Source of the DNA: Actinomyces sp.
Lineage (GTDB): Bacteria; Actinomycetota; Actinomycetes; Actinomycetales; Actinomycetaceae
Reading direction: 5' to 3'
Length of the DNA stretch: 64,000 bases
Assembly (NCBI RefSeq): GCF_030524025.1
Contig: NZ_JAUNHI010000001.1
Location: 131,882 to 195,881, forward strand
Positions 29,012 through 38,023 of the stretch are shown here, piece after piece. A program made the position numbers and the translations under genes. A model generated the notes under the pieces. The model ran no database searches. It was given only the letters and a program-made list of their open reading frames with translations, and was not told the origin of the DNA. Position 1 is the stretch's first letter; every line of letters starts with the position of its first letter.

Positions 29012-29716
29012 GTGATCTCAGCACGGAGAACGTTGCCAGCACGCGCAGAACGTCGGTCCGATGACCGCGTCGACACGGTGGCGCGATGGCGTCGACCCAC
29101 GTGGCGCGACCCCCGGCTGGCAGGCGGGCTCGTGCTCGTCGGGGCCTCGGTGGCGCTGGGCGCCTGGGCGGTGGACGCGGCGGCGGACACCGAGCAGGTC
29201 TACGTTCTTGCCCACGATGTTGCCCCGGGGGCGGACCTGACCGCCGAGGGGGTCCTCACGCTCGTCGACGCCCACCCCGGGACGGAGGCCTATGTGACGG
29301 CGGGTTCGCTCCCGGTGGACGCCGTGGCCACGCGCTCCCTGGACGCGGGCGAGCTCCTTCCCACCGGCGCGGTCGGTTCGGCGGCGGACCAGGACCTGCG
29401 TGCGGTCGTGCTCGAGGTCGTCTCCGGCCTGCCCGCGGGGACCTCGACGGGCGACTCGGTCGAGCTGTGGGTCCTGCCGGGCGAGCAGGTGCAGGTGACG
29501 GCCGATGCGCAGGCCGAGGGAGGCGAGGCGGCAGGCGCTGAGCTGGTCGCCCAGGGCCTGACCGTCGCGGCGGTCGGTGAGGCCGGCACGAGTCTGATCG
29601 GGGGCACGACGAGCCAGGTCGAGGTCTTCGTGCCCTCCGAGGCGCTGGAGCCGGTGCTCACCGCCGTCGGCCAGGGCGGAGGGCTTGTCCTCGTGCCCAC
29701 CGGCCAGGAGGGGTGA
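29012..29716 (+). CDS. SAF-domain membrane protein (CpaB/RcpC-like)
   Basis: A 234-residue protein. A cytoplasmic Arg-rich lead, one membrane span (LAGGLVLVGASVALGAWAV, about residues 38-56), then an SAF domain (about 62-125: VYVLAHDVAPGADLTAEGVLT to LDAGELLPTGAV written in its two conserved ends). It resembles CpaB/RcpC proteins of Flp pilus secretion, but no tad pilus genes are in view. The GTG at 29012 was chosen because GGAGGAGG stands 5 nt before it. The next gene starts 1 nt after the stop, so the two are one unit. Confidence 0.8.
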   Translation: MISARRTLPARAERRSDDRVDTVARWRRPTWRDPRLAGGLVLVGASVALGAWAVDAAADTEQVYVLAHDVAPGADLTAEGVLTLVDAHPGTEAYVTAGSLPVDAVATRSLDAGELLPTGAVGSAADQDLRAVVLEVVSGLPAGTSTGDSVELWVLPGEQVQVTADAQAEGGEAAGAELVAQGLTVAAVGEAGTSLIGGTTSQVEVFVPSEALEPVLTAVGQGGGLVLVPTGQEG

Positions 29717-29717
29717 G

Positions 29718-31328
29718 GTGCCCGTGGAGCGCCAGGACAGGGGGGTTCTCCTGGCCCTGTCGGGGGATGACTCCGGTGTGCTGCGGGCCCTGCAGGCCCC
29801 CGGCTCGGGGCTGGTGGTCGTGCGCCGCTGCGCGGACACCGCCGAGCTGCTCAGCGCGGCGCTGGCGGGGCTGGCGCGCCTGGTCGTCATCGACACCGGT
29901 TTCGATGACCTGGACCGCACCGTGCTGGACCGCCTCGACCATGCCGGTGCGGCGGGCGTCCTGCTCGCCCCGCCCGAGGAGGCCGAGCGCTGGGAGTCGG
30001 CCGGCTGGGCGGTGGAGGATCTCCACGCCGATCCGGGTCTCGTCCGGGCCCGTCTCCAGCTGGTCGCACGCGGGCTCGACCCCGCGCCGTCGCCTGGCCC
30101 GGCGCCCGCTCCGCCCGGGGCGGATTCCGTGGCCGGGGCGGGTGACCCGGCGCCGTCGGGGGCCGGTGAGGTCCCTCCGCCGAGCGCCGACGGTTTCGAT
30201 GTGGCGCTGTGGGCCGAGCTGGACAAGCCGCGGGACCCGGGCGCCTCGGCCGGAGGCGGGGCGCAGCCGGGCGGGGCGGCCGGTCCCGGCGGTGCTGGGG
30301 CGTCCGGCGCGCCGGGTGTGGGGGAGGGCCTGGGCGGGCTCGTGGTCGTGTGGGGGCCGCATGGCTCACCGGACCGCTCGGTGGTGGCGGCCTCTCTTGC
30401 CCACGGGTTGGCGGCCTGCGGCGGCACGGTGCTGGTCGACGCCGATGTCGAGGCGCCGTGCCTGACCCAGCTGCTCGGGCTGCCCGAGGACTCCTCGGCG
30501 CTGGCCACGGCCGCGCGCCTGGCCAGCCGCGGCCGGCTCGATGACGAGGCTCTGGCTCAGGTCCTGGTCCCGGTGGCCTCCGACCAGTGGCTGTTGTCCG
30601 GCCTGGGGCGCCCGGGCAGGTGGCGCGAGCTGCCGCCGGCGGCGATGCCCGATGTGTGGCGCCAGTGCCGGCGCGCCGCCGCCTGGACGGTCATTGACGT
30701 GGCCGGCGGGGCCATTGACGACTCGGTGGACGGGTATACCTTGGAGCCGGGCCGTGGGGCGGTGGCCGCCGATCTGGTGCGCAGTGCTGATGTGGTGGTC
30801 CTGGTGGGCGCCTCCGACCCGGTCAGTGTGCGCCGCCTGCTGCAGCTGGCCGCCGATCTGGAGGAGGACGCCCGGCCCACGGGGCGGGTGCAGGTGGTGG
30901 TCAACCGGGTGCGGGCCTCGGTGGCCGGGCCGGCGCCCCAGCGGGCGGTGCGGGAGGTGTTGGCGCGCTTCGGCGGGATGGACAATGTGGCGGTCCTGCC
31001 CGAGGACGGTCTGACGGCCGACCAGTGCCTCATGGAGGGGCGCTCGGTTCTGGCGGCGGCCCCCTCCAGCCCGCTGGGCAGGGCGCTGGCCGATCTGACC
31101 GACCGGGTGGACCCGGCGGCGCATGCGGGGCAGGCTGCGCGCTCACCCCGTTCCCGCCTGTGGCTGCGGCGCCGTCGTGGCAGAGAGGTTCGGCAGGAGC
31201 CTGGCACTGTGGGCGCCTCGAGCGATGGCGGGGCGGGCGTGGCCGGGCCCCTGGCGGCAAGCCGACCCCCGGTGGTGGCGCCTCCGCCGCCCCCGGAGCC
31301 GGGGACCGGCGGACGGCACCGGCGCTGA
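29718..31328 (+). CDS. CpaE/MinD-like P-loop protein with degenerate Walker A
   Basis: A 536-residue protein. The N-terminal ~130 residues resemble a receiver-like domain (VLLALSGDDSGVLRALQ). A Pro/Gly/Ala-rich linker follows, then a SIMIBI-class domain from about residue 210 with GTVLVDADVEAPCLTQLLGLPE (switch I region) and TVIDVAGGAIDD. The expected Walker A lysine signature (GKT) is replaced by GPHGSPDRSVVAASLA, so canonical ATP binding is doubtful. It sits directly after the SAF protein as in CpaB-CpaE pairs, suggesting a shared membrane or secretion role. The GTG at 29718 has AGGAGG 6 nt upstream. The C-terminal tail is Arg/Pro-rich and disordered. Confidence 0.78.
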   Translation: MPVERQDRGVLLALSGDDSGVLRALQAPGSGLVVVRRCADTAELLSAALAGLARLVVIDTGFDDLDRTVLDRLDHAGAAGVLLAPPEEAERWESAGWAVEDLHADPGLVRARLQLVARGLDPAPSPGPAPAPPGADSVAGAGDPAPSGAGEVPPPSADGFDVALWAELDKPRDPGASAGGGAQPGGAAGPGGAGASGAPGVGEGLGGLVVVWGPHGSPDRSVVAASLAHGLAACGGTVLVDADVEAPCLTQLLGLPEDSSALATAARLASRGRLDDEALAQVLVPVASDQWLLSGLGRPGRWRELPPAAMPDVWRQCRRAAAWTVIDVAGGAIDDSVDGYTLEPGRGAVAADLVRSADVVVLVGASDPVSVRRLLQLAADLEEDARPTGRVQVVVNRVRASVAGPAPQRAVREVLARFGGMDNVAVLPEDGLTADQCLMEGRSVLAAAPSSPLGRALADLTDRVDPAAHAGQAARSPRSRLWLRRRRGREVRQEPGTVGASSDGGAGVAGPLAASRPPVVAPPPPPEPGTGGRHRR

Positions 31329-31427
31329 GGCTCCGGGGTGTCAGTGGGCTCGCCGGGCGGTTGTTGACCGGCTTGTGCCCGCTGGGCCGATTCGGCGTCT
31401 TCGCGTGTTGTCGGGGAGACTGTGCCC

Positions 31428-31898
31428 ATGCGCGTCTACCTGCCCGCCACCGGGGCGGACCTGTCAGCCCCTCGTGTCAGCGCCCGTCGAGCCCATGCGG
31501 TGACTCCCGCGCTGGCGGCGGCACTGCCGGAGGAGGATGAGGAGGGCCTGGAGGTGTCGGCGAGCCTGTGCGCCGCCGACACCTCTGTCGAGCTGCTCGC
31601 CACCGGGGCGCGGGAGCTGGCGGACCGGCGGGTCGTCCTGGCCGCCGACGTCGACCCGGAGCTGGTCCGGGAGGTGGCTGTGGAGGGTGATGTGCTGCCG
31701 GGGACGGTCGAGCTCCTCGGTGAGGTGTCCTGGGAGCAGGTGGCGGCGCTGCTTGTCGATGAGGCGGGTGCGGAGGCGGACGTGAGTCTGGCTCGCACCG
31801 GTGATGAGGAGGCCTTCGAGCGGACGGCGGAGGCCGATCTGCTGTGGTACGACGTTTCGGAGCGGGAGGCTCTTGCCGCTGAGCTCGCCCGGGGCTGA
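31428..31898 (+). CDS. DUF6912 family protein
   Basis: A 156-residue actinobacterial protein starting MRVYLPATGADL, the diagnostic opening of this family, so the ATG at 31428 is preferred over a GTG two codons earlier. It is acidic (many Glu/Asp) with a conserved RRAHAVTPALAAALPEEDEE segment and a C-terminal LLWYDVSEREALAAEL. It is presumably cytoplasmic. No function is known. It is convergent with sbcC, with 8 nt between the stops. Confidence 0.75.
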   Translation: MRVYLPATGADLSAPRVSARRAHAVTPALAAALPEEDEEGLEVSASLCAADTSVELLATGARELADRRVVLAADVDPELVREVAVEGDVLPGTVELLGEVSWEQVAALLVDEAGAEADVSLARTGDEEAFERTAEADLLWYDVSEREALAAELARG

Positions 31899-31906
31899 GG
31901 CCGGTT

Positions 31907-34900
31907 TCAGGGTGCCGTGACGCTGAGCGTGGAGCCGGTGGGCGTGCGGGTGACCTCGATGCGATCGGGGATCTGGCGCCGCAGCTCCTCGACATGGGAG
32001 ACGATGCCGACGGTGCGTCCACCGGCCTGGAGGTGGTCGAGCTCGGCCAGGACGGCTTGGAGCGTCTCGGGGTCCAGGGAGCCGAAGCCCTCGTCGATGA
32101 AGAGGGTCTCCATGGACACGCCGCCGGACTCGGCGGTGACGACGTCGGCCAGGGCCAGGGCGAGGGCGAGCGAGACGTAGAAGGTCTCTCCGCCCGACAG
32201 TGTCCGGGGGTCGCGTGCCCCGGGTGCGTGGAAGCGGTCGACGACGGCCAGCCCCAGGCCCCGGTCTTTGCGGCGCGCCGAGCCGGACTCGTTGTCGACG
32301 TGGATGAGCTCGTACCGCCCGGAGGACATGTGTGCCAGGCGGGCGTTGGCGAAGGCGAGGACTTCGGTGAAGCGTTCGAGGAGCACCCAGGTGGCCAGGG
32401 GCGTTGAGGCGTTGTTGCGGCCTTCGGCCAGGGCGGCGACCTCCAGCAGGGCGCCGGCCTCCGCGATGGAGGTCTCCAGCGCGGAGGCGGCCTCGTCGAC
32501 GGCGGTCACGGCCCGCTCGAGGTGGGCGATCGCGGCGCGGCTGCGCTCGCGGCGCTCTAGGGCAGTGGTGTAGGCGGCTTCGGCCTCCGCCTGGGCCCGG
32601 CGGGCTCCCTCCACGTCGGCGGTCTCGGTGCCGGTCAGTGAGGAGATGGTTTCGTCCTGGCTCAGGGCGTGGTGGACGCGCGCCCGTGCCGCCGCGGCGG
32701 CGTCGACCTGTTCCTGGAGGGAGGCGAGCCCGGCCTCGGTGAGGGCGGCGGCCTGCGCCTCGGCGGGTGAGTCGAAGCCGGCCTGTTCGAGTGTCCGGGC
32801 CAGGTCCGCTCGACTGTCAAGGGCGGTGCGGGCAGCAGACACGGCGTGGGTCAGCAGCCCTGCCGCCTCCTCGTGCACGCCAGCGGTGTCGGTGAGGGCT
32901 TGGCGGCGTGCGGCCACGGAGTCGTGGCCGCAGCGCGCCGCGAGGCAGCGTTCGCGGTCTGTCGCCAGGGCCTGTTCCTGGGCCTCCAGACGCGTGCGCC
33001 CCTCGGCGAGCCGGGTGCGGTGCTCGTCGTGCCGGTTGCGCAGGTCCTGGCTGACGCGGGTGAAGTCCTCGATCTGCGCCTCCAGGGCGGCGGCGGGCTC
33101 GGCGGTCCGTTCAGCGGTGCTGAGAGCGTCCTGGATGGCGTCCAGGGCCGTGGCGAGTTCGGTGGAGGGACGGCCGTCGCAGGCCTGGAGCGCGGCATCG
33201 TGCTCGGCGACGAGGGCGTCGTGCTCCTGGCGCCGGGCGGCCAAGGCGGTGTCGTGACGCTGCTGCTCCGCTTCGGCTGCTTCGACGTCGGCGCGGCTGA
33301 CGGCGTCGGCGTCGGGGGAGGCGGGGGCCGGGTGCTCGGTGGACCCGCACACGGGGCAGGGCTGTCCCTCAACGAGTTCGGTGACGATGGTGCCGGCGGT
33401 GGCGGCGATCCAGGCACGGCGCCGCCGGATCACCTCGTCCCCGGCTCGTGTCGCGGCCTGTGCCGCTGTGGTGACGGCCTGGTGGGAGGATGCGATCTGT
33501 GGCTCAAGTGCCTTGGCGCGCCGGGCGGCGTCCAGGCGCGCGGTAGCGGCGTCACGGCTCACCCGGAGTTCGGGGAGCCGGGCCTGTGCGCTCCGGGCCT
33601 GTGCGAGGCGACCGGTGAGCTCGGCGTGCAGGGCCGGTCGTTCCTCTAGAGTCTTGGCCTCCTGCCGGCACGCCTCGTCTTGCGCGGACAGGTCCGTGCG
33701 TGCTGTCTCCAGCTGGTCGGCTCGAGAGGACAGCCCCATCTCGGTCGCCACCACAGGGGACAGGGCGCCGGCCTCGGTGCGCAGCTCCTGTGCACCCGCG
33801 CTCAGAGCCTCAACGGTGCGCTGGGCGGCGGTCAGGAGCGGTGTACTGTGCGTGGTGACGTCGGAGTCTGGGTGGGATGGGTGCGCAGTGGGGTCCTCGG
33901 CGGCCGGGCCGAGCGGCGTGTTCGGGACGGTGCTCCCAGTGCTAGCTTGGCCGGCACTGGGAGGTGTGGGGCTCTGTGTGGGCTCCTGGCCGCTGAGCAG
34001 CGCGGTCAGGCCACGGGAGGCCTCGCAGCCTGCGGCGCGCAGATCCCCGGGAAGGCCATCTGCCGATTCCAGCCGTGCCTCAGCGGTGGCCAGCGCTGTG
34101 AGGGCAGCCTTGGTTGAGCGGTGTTCCGCGGCCAGTGCTGGGCAGACGGGTGCGGCTCGCCTGGCGCGGTCGAGGCGGGTGGCTTGGGCGGCGTCCTCCT
34201 CGGCGCGCGTCTCGAGCCGGGCCTGCTCCTCCAGCAGACGGGATCGGCGCGCCAGACGATCCTCCAGGGAGGTCTGCTCGGCCAAGGCGGTGGCTGCCGC
34301 CTGGCGCCGGGCGTCGGCTGCGGTGAGTGCCTCCTCGACCGGGGCTGCCTCCCGCCGGGCGGCGTCCAGCGCGTGGGCGCCGATCTCGGCGATGGCCTCG
34401 ACGTCGGGCCGCGCCGCCTCGACCAGGGTGGTGAGCCCTTCGGCGGGGGAGGGAGCACCACCGTCGGCCGGGGCGTCGGCGGTGGGGTCGTGCGCACCGG
34501 CGTCGGCGGGGGCGTCGGTGGTGGGGGTGGGGTGGGGCAGGAGCGGGGCGAGGATGTCGGCGCGGGCGCGCAGCACCTGGCGGGCTTCCTCGGTGGAGTT
34601 CTGGGCCCGGCGCCGTCTCTCGGCGAGCTCGGCCTGGATGGCGTCGAAGACGCCGGTGCCGAAGACGTCCCGCAGGAGGGCGTGACGCTCCTCGGAGGTG
34701 GCGCGCAGGAACTGGGCGAACTTGCCTTGGGGCAGGACGACGGTCTGCGTCAGCTGTTCGCGGGACAGACCGATGGCCCTGCGGATGTCGGCGCCGGCCT
34801 CATCGAGGCGGGTGACTGGCTCGTCGAGGGGCTCGCCGTCGGGGGCTGAGAGCCGCCACAGCTTGACGGTGGCGTTCTGACGGGTCGTGCCGGTGCCGCG

Positions 34901-35212
34901 GCGCTTGGGCCGCTGGTACTCCGGTGAGCGCAGGATCCTGTAGACGCCGGCCGAGGTGGACAGGACGAGGTCGACCTCGCTGTGGGTCGTGCCGTCCACC
35001 AGGGTGGAGCGGATGCGGTGGCGGGAGGAGCCGGCGGAGTCGGCGACCTCCCCGTAGAGGGCGAAGACGATGGCGTCGATGATGGTGGTCTTGCCGGCAC
35101 CGGTGGGGCCGGTGAGCAGGAAGCGGCCCGAGCCGGCGAAGCGGTCGAAGTCGATGGTCTCGGTGCCGGCGTAGGGGCCGATCCCGGTCATGGTCAGGCG
35201 GTGCAGGCGCAT
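31907..35212 (-). CDS. sbcC: SMC-like exonuclease ATPase SbcC
   Basis: The 1101-residue Rad50-type subunit of the SbcCD nuclease that opens hairpins and blocked DNA ends. Walker A GPTGAGKTT is near residue 34. Two long coiled-coil arms meet at the zinc hook CPVCG (about residue 615). The C-terminal ABC signature LSGGETFYVSLALALA and Walker B METLFIDEGFGSLD complete the ATPase head. The first coiled coil carries a Pro/Ala/Asp/Thr-rich low-complexity insertion (about 220-250 and again near 415-450). The start abuts sbcD, sharing one base (TGATG). Confidence 0.94.
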   Translation of the reverse strand: MRLHRLTMTGIGPYAGTETIDFDRFAGSGRFLLTGPTGAGKTTIIDAIVFALYGEVADSAGSSRHRIRSTLVDGTTHSEVDLVLSTSAGVYRILRSPEYQRPKRRGTGTTRQNATVKLWRLSAPDGEPLDEPVTRLDEAGADIRRAIGLSREQLTQTVVLPQGKFAQFLRATSEERHALLRDVFGTGVFDAIQAELAERRRRAQNSTEEARQVLRARADILAPLLPHPTPTTDAPADAGAHDPTADAPADGGAPSPAEGLTTLVEAARPDVEAIAEIGAHALDAARREAAPVEEALTAADARRQAAATALAEQTSLEDRLARRSRLLEEQARLETRAEEDAAQATRLDRARRAAPVCPALAAEHRSTKAALTALATAEARLESADGLPGDLRAAGCEASRGLTALLSGQEPTQSPTPPSAGQASTGSTVPNTPLGPAAEDPTAHPSHPDSDVTTHSTPLLTAAQRTVEALSAGAQELRTEAGALSPVVATEMGLSSRADQLETARTDLSAQDEACRQEAKTLEERPALHAELTGRLAQARSAQARLPELRVSRDAATARLDAARRAKALEPQIASSHQAVTTAAQAATRAGDEVIRRRRAWIAATAGTIVTELVEGQPCPVCGSTEHPAPASPDADAVSRADVEAAEAEQQRHDTALAARRQEHDALVAEHDAALQACDGRPSTELATALDAIQDALSTAERTAEPAAALEAQIEDFTRVSQDLRNRHDEHRTRLAEGRTRLEAQEQALATDRERCLAARCGHDSVAARRQALTDTAGVHEEAAGLLTHAVSAARTALDSRADLARTLEQAGFDSPAEAQAAALTEAGLASLQEQVDAAAAARARVHHALSQDETISSLTGTETADVEGARRAQAEAEAAYTTALERRERSRAAIAHLERAVTAVDEAASALETSIAEAGALLEVAALAEGRNNASTPLATWVLLERFTEVLAFANARLAHMSSGRYELIHVDNESGSARRKDRGLGLAVVDRFHAPGARDPRTLSGGETFYVSLALALALADVVTAESGGVSMETLFIDEGFGSLDPETLQAVLAELDHLQAGGRTVGIVSHVEELRRQIPDRIEVTRTPTGSTLSVTAP

Positions 35213-36564
35213 CAGTGCTCCCCCGTCTGCCCGGCGCGCGCAGCGTCGTAGGCAGCGGCGACGACGCGTTGCTCGGCGCCGGCGGGCGGGCGGCCGAGCA
35301 TCTGGGTGAGGAAGCGGTCGGTGATCTCGAGGGGGTCGGAGGTGCGGGTGATGGTGAGGGACTCTCTCTCGGGGCGTTCGGGCGGAATGTGGCTGAAGGC
35401 CAACAGGTCGGGGAAGCGCTCCTTGAGGCGGGCCATGGCGTCGGGGGGCATGGGGCCGGTCAGCTCGATGCGCACCCAGTGGTCGGTGTGCTCGGCGTGG
35501 GTCGGGCCGAGCAGCTCCTCGAGGGTGCCGCGCAGGGTGGTGGCCCGGTAGGGGCGGGGTGCCGCGACGCGCTCCAGGCCGGTGACGCCGTCGGCGCCGA
35601 CCTCCAGGATGACGGTGGACTTGGGGGTCTGTGCCTCGGGGAAGGACAGGGGCAGGGGGCTGCCGGAGTAGACGAGCCGGGGCGGGGCGGGGGCGTGCGC
35701 GACCGTGGGGACGCGCAGCTCTTGGGGGCGGTGGAGGTGACCGAGGGCGACGTAGTCGATCCCGCCGGAGGCTGTGGCCAGCGGGGAGCCGCCCAGGGTG
35801 GTGAAGGCGCCGGCGGGCACTGAGTCGACGCCGCCGACGCGGATGTCCCGTTCGGAGTCGGGGCTGGTCTGCCCGCCCACGACGAAGGCGTGGGACATGA
35901 CGAGGGCGGGCACGCGGGTGGAGGCGCCCGCACGGCGGCCGGCCAGGTCCTTGGCGATGAGGCGCAGCGCCCCGGACACGACGGCCTCATGGCTGCGGGC
36001 CAGGAGGCGGGTGGGCTCGGTGCCGGAGCCGGGGGCGGCGTCCGTGTCAGTGCTGTTGGGGCTTGGTCCTTCGCCGTCGTCTGATGCCGTCGGGGTCCGA
36101 CGGTCCGGGGCCTCCCCGAGCCTGTCGGACAGGAGAGGAGGCAGGGCGTGGCGGGCGGCGTCGGGGTCGAGATAGGGCAGGGCGTAGATGTACAGGCCCG
36201 CTGAGCCCTCGGAGTCGGGGATGACGACGGCGCTGTCCACCTCGGCGATGCGGGCGCGGATCGTCAGTGATTCGCGCAGGAGGGAAGACCCGAAGCCCAG
36301 TCGCTGGGCGGAGTCGTGGTTGCCGGGGGTCAGGATGACCCGGGTGCGGTCGCTCAGACGGCGCAGCGTGTCATCGAGGAGCCGCACGGAGTCGGTGGGC
36401 GGGATGGCGCGGTCGTAGACGTCCCCGGAGATGACGACAGCATCGACCGACTCGCTGCGGGCAAGATCGACGAGGTGGTCGGCGACGGCGGCCTGCGCCT
36501 CGTCCAGGACGCGGCCGTGGAAGGTCCGCCCCAGGTGCCAGTCGGAGGTGTGCAGGATCCGCAT
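35212..36564 (-). CDS. sbcD: Exonuclease subunit SbcD (Mre11-like)
   Basis: A 450-residue calcineurin-type nuclease. Metal-binding motifs appear in order: SDWHLG (D8, H10), VISGDVYDR (about residue 45), TPGNHDS (about 80), then SHAFVVGG and YVALGHLHRPQE (about 270). A capping domain follows. It pairs with SbcC to process double-strand ends. An Asp/Ser/Pro/Glu-rich insert lies between the GNHD motif and the SHAF motif (about residues 150-185). The gene precedes sbcC in one operon and starts 118 bp from the end of the TPR gene. Confidence 0.94.
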   Translation of the reverse strand: MRILHTSDWHLGRTFHGRVLDEAQAAVADHLVDLARSESVDAVVISGDVYDRAIPPTDSVRLLDDTLRRLSDRTRVILTPGNHDSAQRLGFGSSLLRESLTIRARIAEVDSAVVIPDSEGSAGLYIYALPYLDPDAARHALPPLLSDRLGEAPDRRTPTASDDGEGPSPNSTDTDAAPGSGTEPTRLLARSHEAVVSGALRLIAKDLAGRRAGASTRVPALVMSHAFVVGGQTSPDSERDIRVGGVDSVPAGAFTTLGGSPLATASGGIDYVALGHLHRPQELRVPTVAHAPAPPRLVYSGSPLPLSFPEAQTPKSTVILEVGADGVTGLERVAAPRPYRATTLRGTLEELLGPTHAEHTDHWVRIELTGPMPPDAMARLKERFPDLLAFSHIPPERPERESLTITRTSDPLEITDRFLTQMLGRPPAGAEQRVVAAAYDAARAGQTGEH

Positions 36565-36682
36565 GGACGCACCTTCTCACAAGGGTGCGACACGAATGGG
36601 CCGAGTTCCTCGTGCGGGCCTGCTGTTCCACTCCACCCCCACCGGAGCGCCGGTCGGTGGGCGCCTGCGCTGATCGGCCCGG

Positions 36683-38023
36683 TCAGTCGGAGCCGTCACC
36701 GCCCTCCGGCTCGTCGTCCGTGGACGGCGGGCCGTCCTGTTCCAGGGCTGCGGCATCATCCTCCCTGCCCACCGCCCGGTAGGCGGCCACCAGGTTGCTA
36801 CGGAACAAGGCGGTGTGGGGGTGGTTGGGGCTGAGGATGCGCAGGGCGTCGGTGAGGTTCTGCTCGCACAGGTCGATGGCTTCGTTGAGGCGGCCTGCGG
36901 ACTGGTAGGCGTAGGCGAGGTTGTTGCGGGAGGTCAGGGTGCTGGGGTGGTTGGGTCCGAGGATGCGTGTGCGGTCGGTGAGGGTCTGCTCGTACAGGGT
37001 GATGGCCTCGTTGAGGCGGCCTGCGGACTCGTAGGCGCCTGCAAGGTGGTTGCGGGAGTCCAGGGTGCTGGGGTGGTTGGAGCCGAGGATGCGTGTGCGG
37101 TCGGTGAGGGTCTGCTCGAACAGGGTGATGGCTTCGTCCAGGCGGCCTGCGGACTCGTAGGCGCCTGCGAGGTTGTTGCGGGAGGTCAGGGTGCTGGGGT
37201 GGTTGGAGCCGAGGCGTCGCTCCGCCTCCTTCACAACGTCCTCAAGAATATCGATCTCCCGTCCGAAGTCGCCAGCCTCCTTGGCTACTGCTGCCAATTC
37301 CCGCTCAACGGCGAGTACCTCCCGCGCTGAGTGATGCAACCGAGCTGCAGGCAGGGCGACATCCCGGTAGGCGTGGCAGGCCTCGTCGAACTCGCCCAGG
37401 CTCAGTGCCAAGTCGCCCCACTCCTGTGCCACCTCGTAGATCAACTCGGGGTCTGGGTCGGCCTCAAGCCAGGAACGGATCTGGCGGATCCTCTCGCGGC
37501 GCGGCCCTGGGTCCGCCCGGTTGACCTGGGCTGTCTCGTAGGGCGAATCAAATCTTGCCAGCGAGGTGGTAACACGTGTTCCGGCATCGAGGAAGGAATA
37601 GACCCCACTTCGCCAGGCCCACAGATCCGGGGCCTGGTCTGCCATCGCAGCCACGCCCTCTGGGTGGAGCCACCAGACAAGGCGGGCGCGGGCGCTGTCG
37701 GCCAGGCGCTCCCGTCGAATGTTCAGTCCTTGCCAGCGCTTGGGAGTCAACCACTCCGGGGCACCGGACAGGTGGATCACATCGGAGACCTTGGCTGCGG
37801 CGACAATCATCTGTTCTAGATCCTCCGCGTCCGCGGCAGGGTCCCAGCGCACCTCGGCGACGTGCAGGCCCCGCTCTGCGGCCGCCCCGTCGATGGCTTC
37901 CCGCGCCGTCCTGCGCGCCTCGTCGGAGACGGCCTCCACGACCAGAATCTGAAATGTCGGCCCGTGTCCGACCGCACGCGTGAGCCGGCCCAACTCGGCG
38001 CCGGATGCTGCACCTGGAGTCAT
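36683..38023 (-). CDS. TPR protein with N-terminal effector-like domain, partner of upstream ATPase
   Basis: A 446-residue protein. Residues ~20-165 form an alpha/beta domain (FQILVVEAVSDEARRTARE, then DVIHLSGAPEWLTPKRWQGL, then LVWWLHPEGVAAM and APDLWAWRSGVYSF). I recall a similar APDxWxWRSGVF segment in TPR proteins that accompany P-loop ATPases in bacterial conflict-type gene pairs. Residues ~240-420 hold kinesin-light-chain-type TPRs of 42 residues, three nearly identical at the DNA level. The ATG at 38023 overlaps the ATPase stop by 4 nt (ATGA). This start was chosen for that coupling; an upstream in-frame ATG lies inside the ATPase gene. Role inferred: target recognition or scaffolding for the ATPase. 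Confidence 0.75.
   Translation of the reverse strand: MTPGAASGAELGRLTRAVGHGPTFQILVVEAVSDEARRTAREAIDGAAAERGLHVAEVRWDPAADAEDLEQMIVAAAKVSDVIHLSGAPEWLTPKRWQGLNIRRERLADSARARLVWWLHPEGVAAMADQAPDLWAWRSGVYSFLDAGTRVTTSLARFDSPYETAQVNRADPGPRRERIRQIRSWLEADPDPELIYEVAQEWGDLALSLGEFDEACHAYRDVALPAARLHHSAREVLAVERELAAVAKEAGDFGREIDILEDVVKEAERRLGSNHPSTLTSRNNLAGAYESAGRLDEAITLFEQTLTDRTRILGSNHPSTLDSRNHLAGAYESAGRLNEAITLYEQTLTDRTRILGPNHPSTLTSRNNLAYAYQSAGRLNEAIDLCEQNLTDALRILSPNHPHTALFRSNLVAAYRAVGREDDAAALEQDGPPSTDDEPEGGDGSD
36835..37212 (-). repeat. Three tandem 126-bp repeats coding for 42-residue TPR units
   Basis: Units begin at about 36835, 36961 and 37087, each 126 bp and nearly identical. Shared landmarks include the protein motif NHPSTL...SRNNLAGAYESAGRL and the DNA motif GGATGCGTGTGCGG at each boundary. 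Units farther out (before 36835, after 37212) are diverged. The period is a multiple of three, so unit gain or loss keeps frame. Confidence 0.88.

Noticed and set aside
36835-37212. Regular 126-bp repeats considered as a CRISPR-like array
   Set aside because: Units are contiguous, in frame and encode TPR helices; there are no unique spacers.
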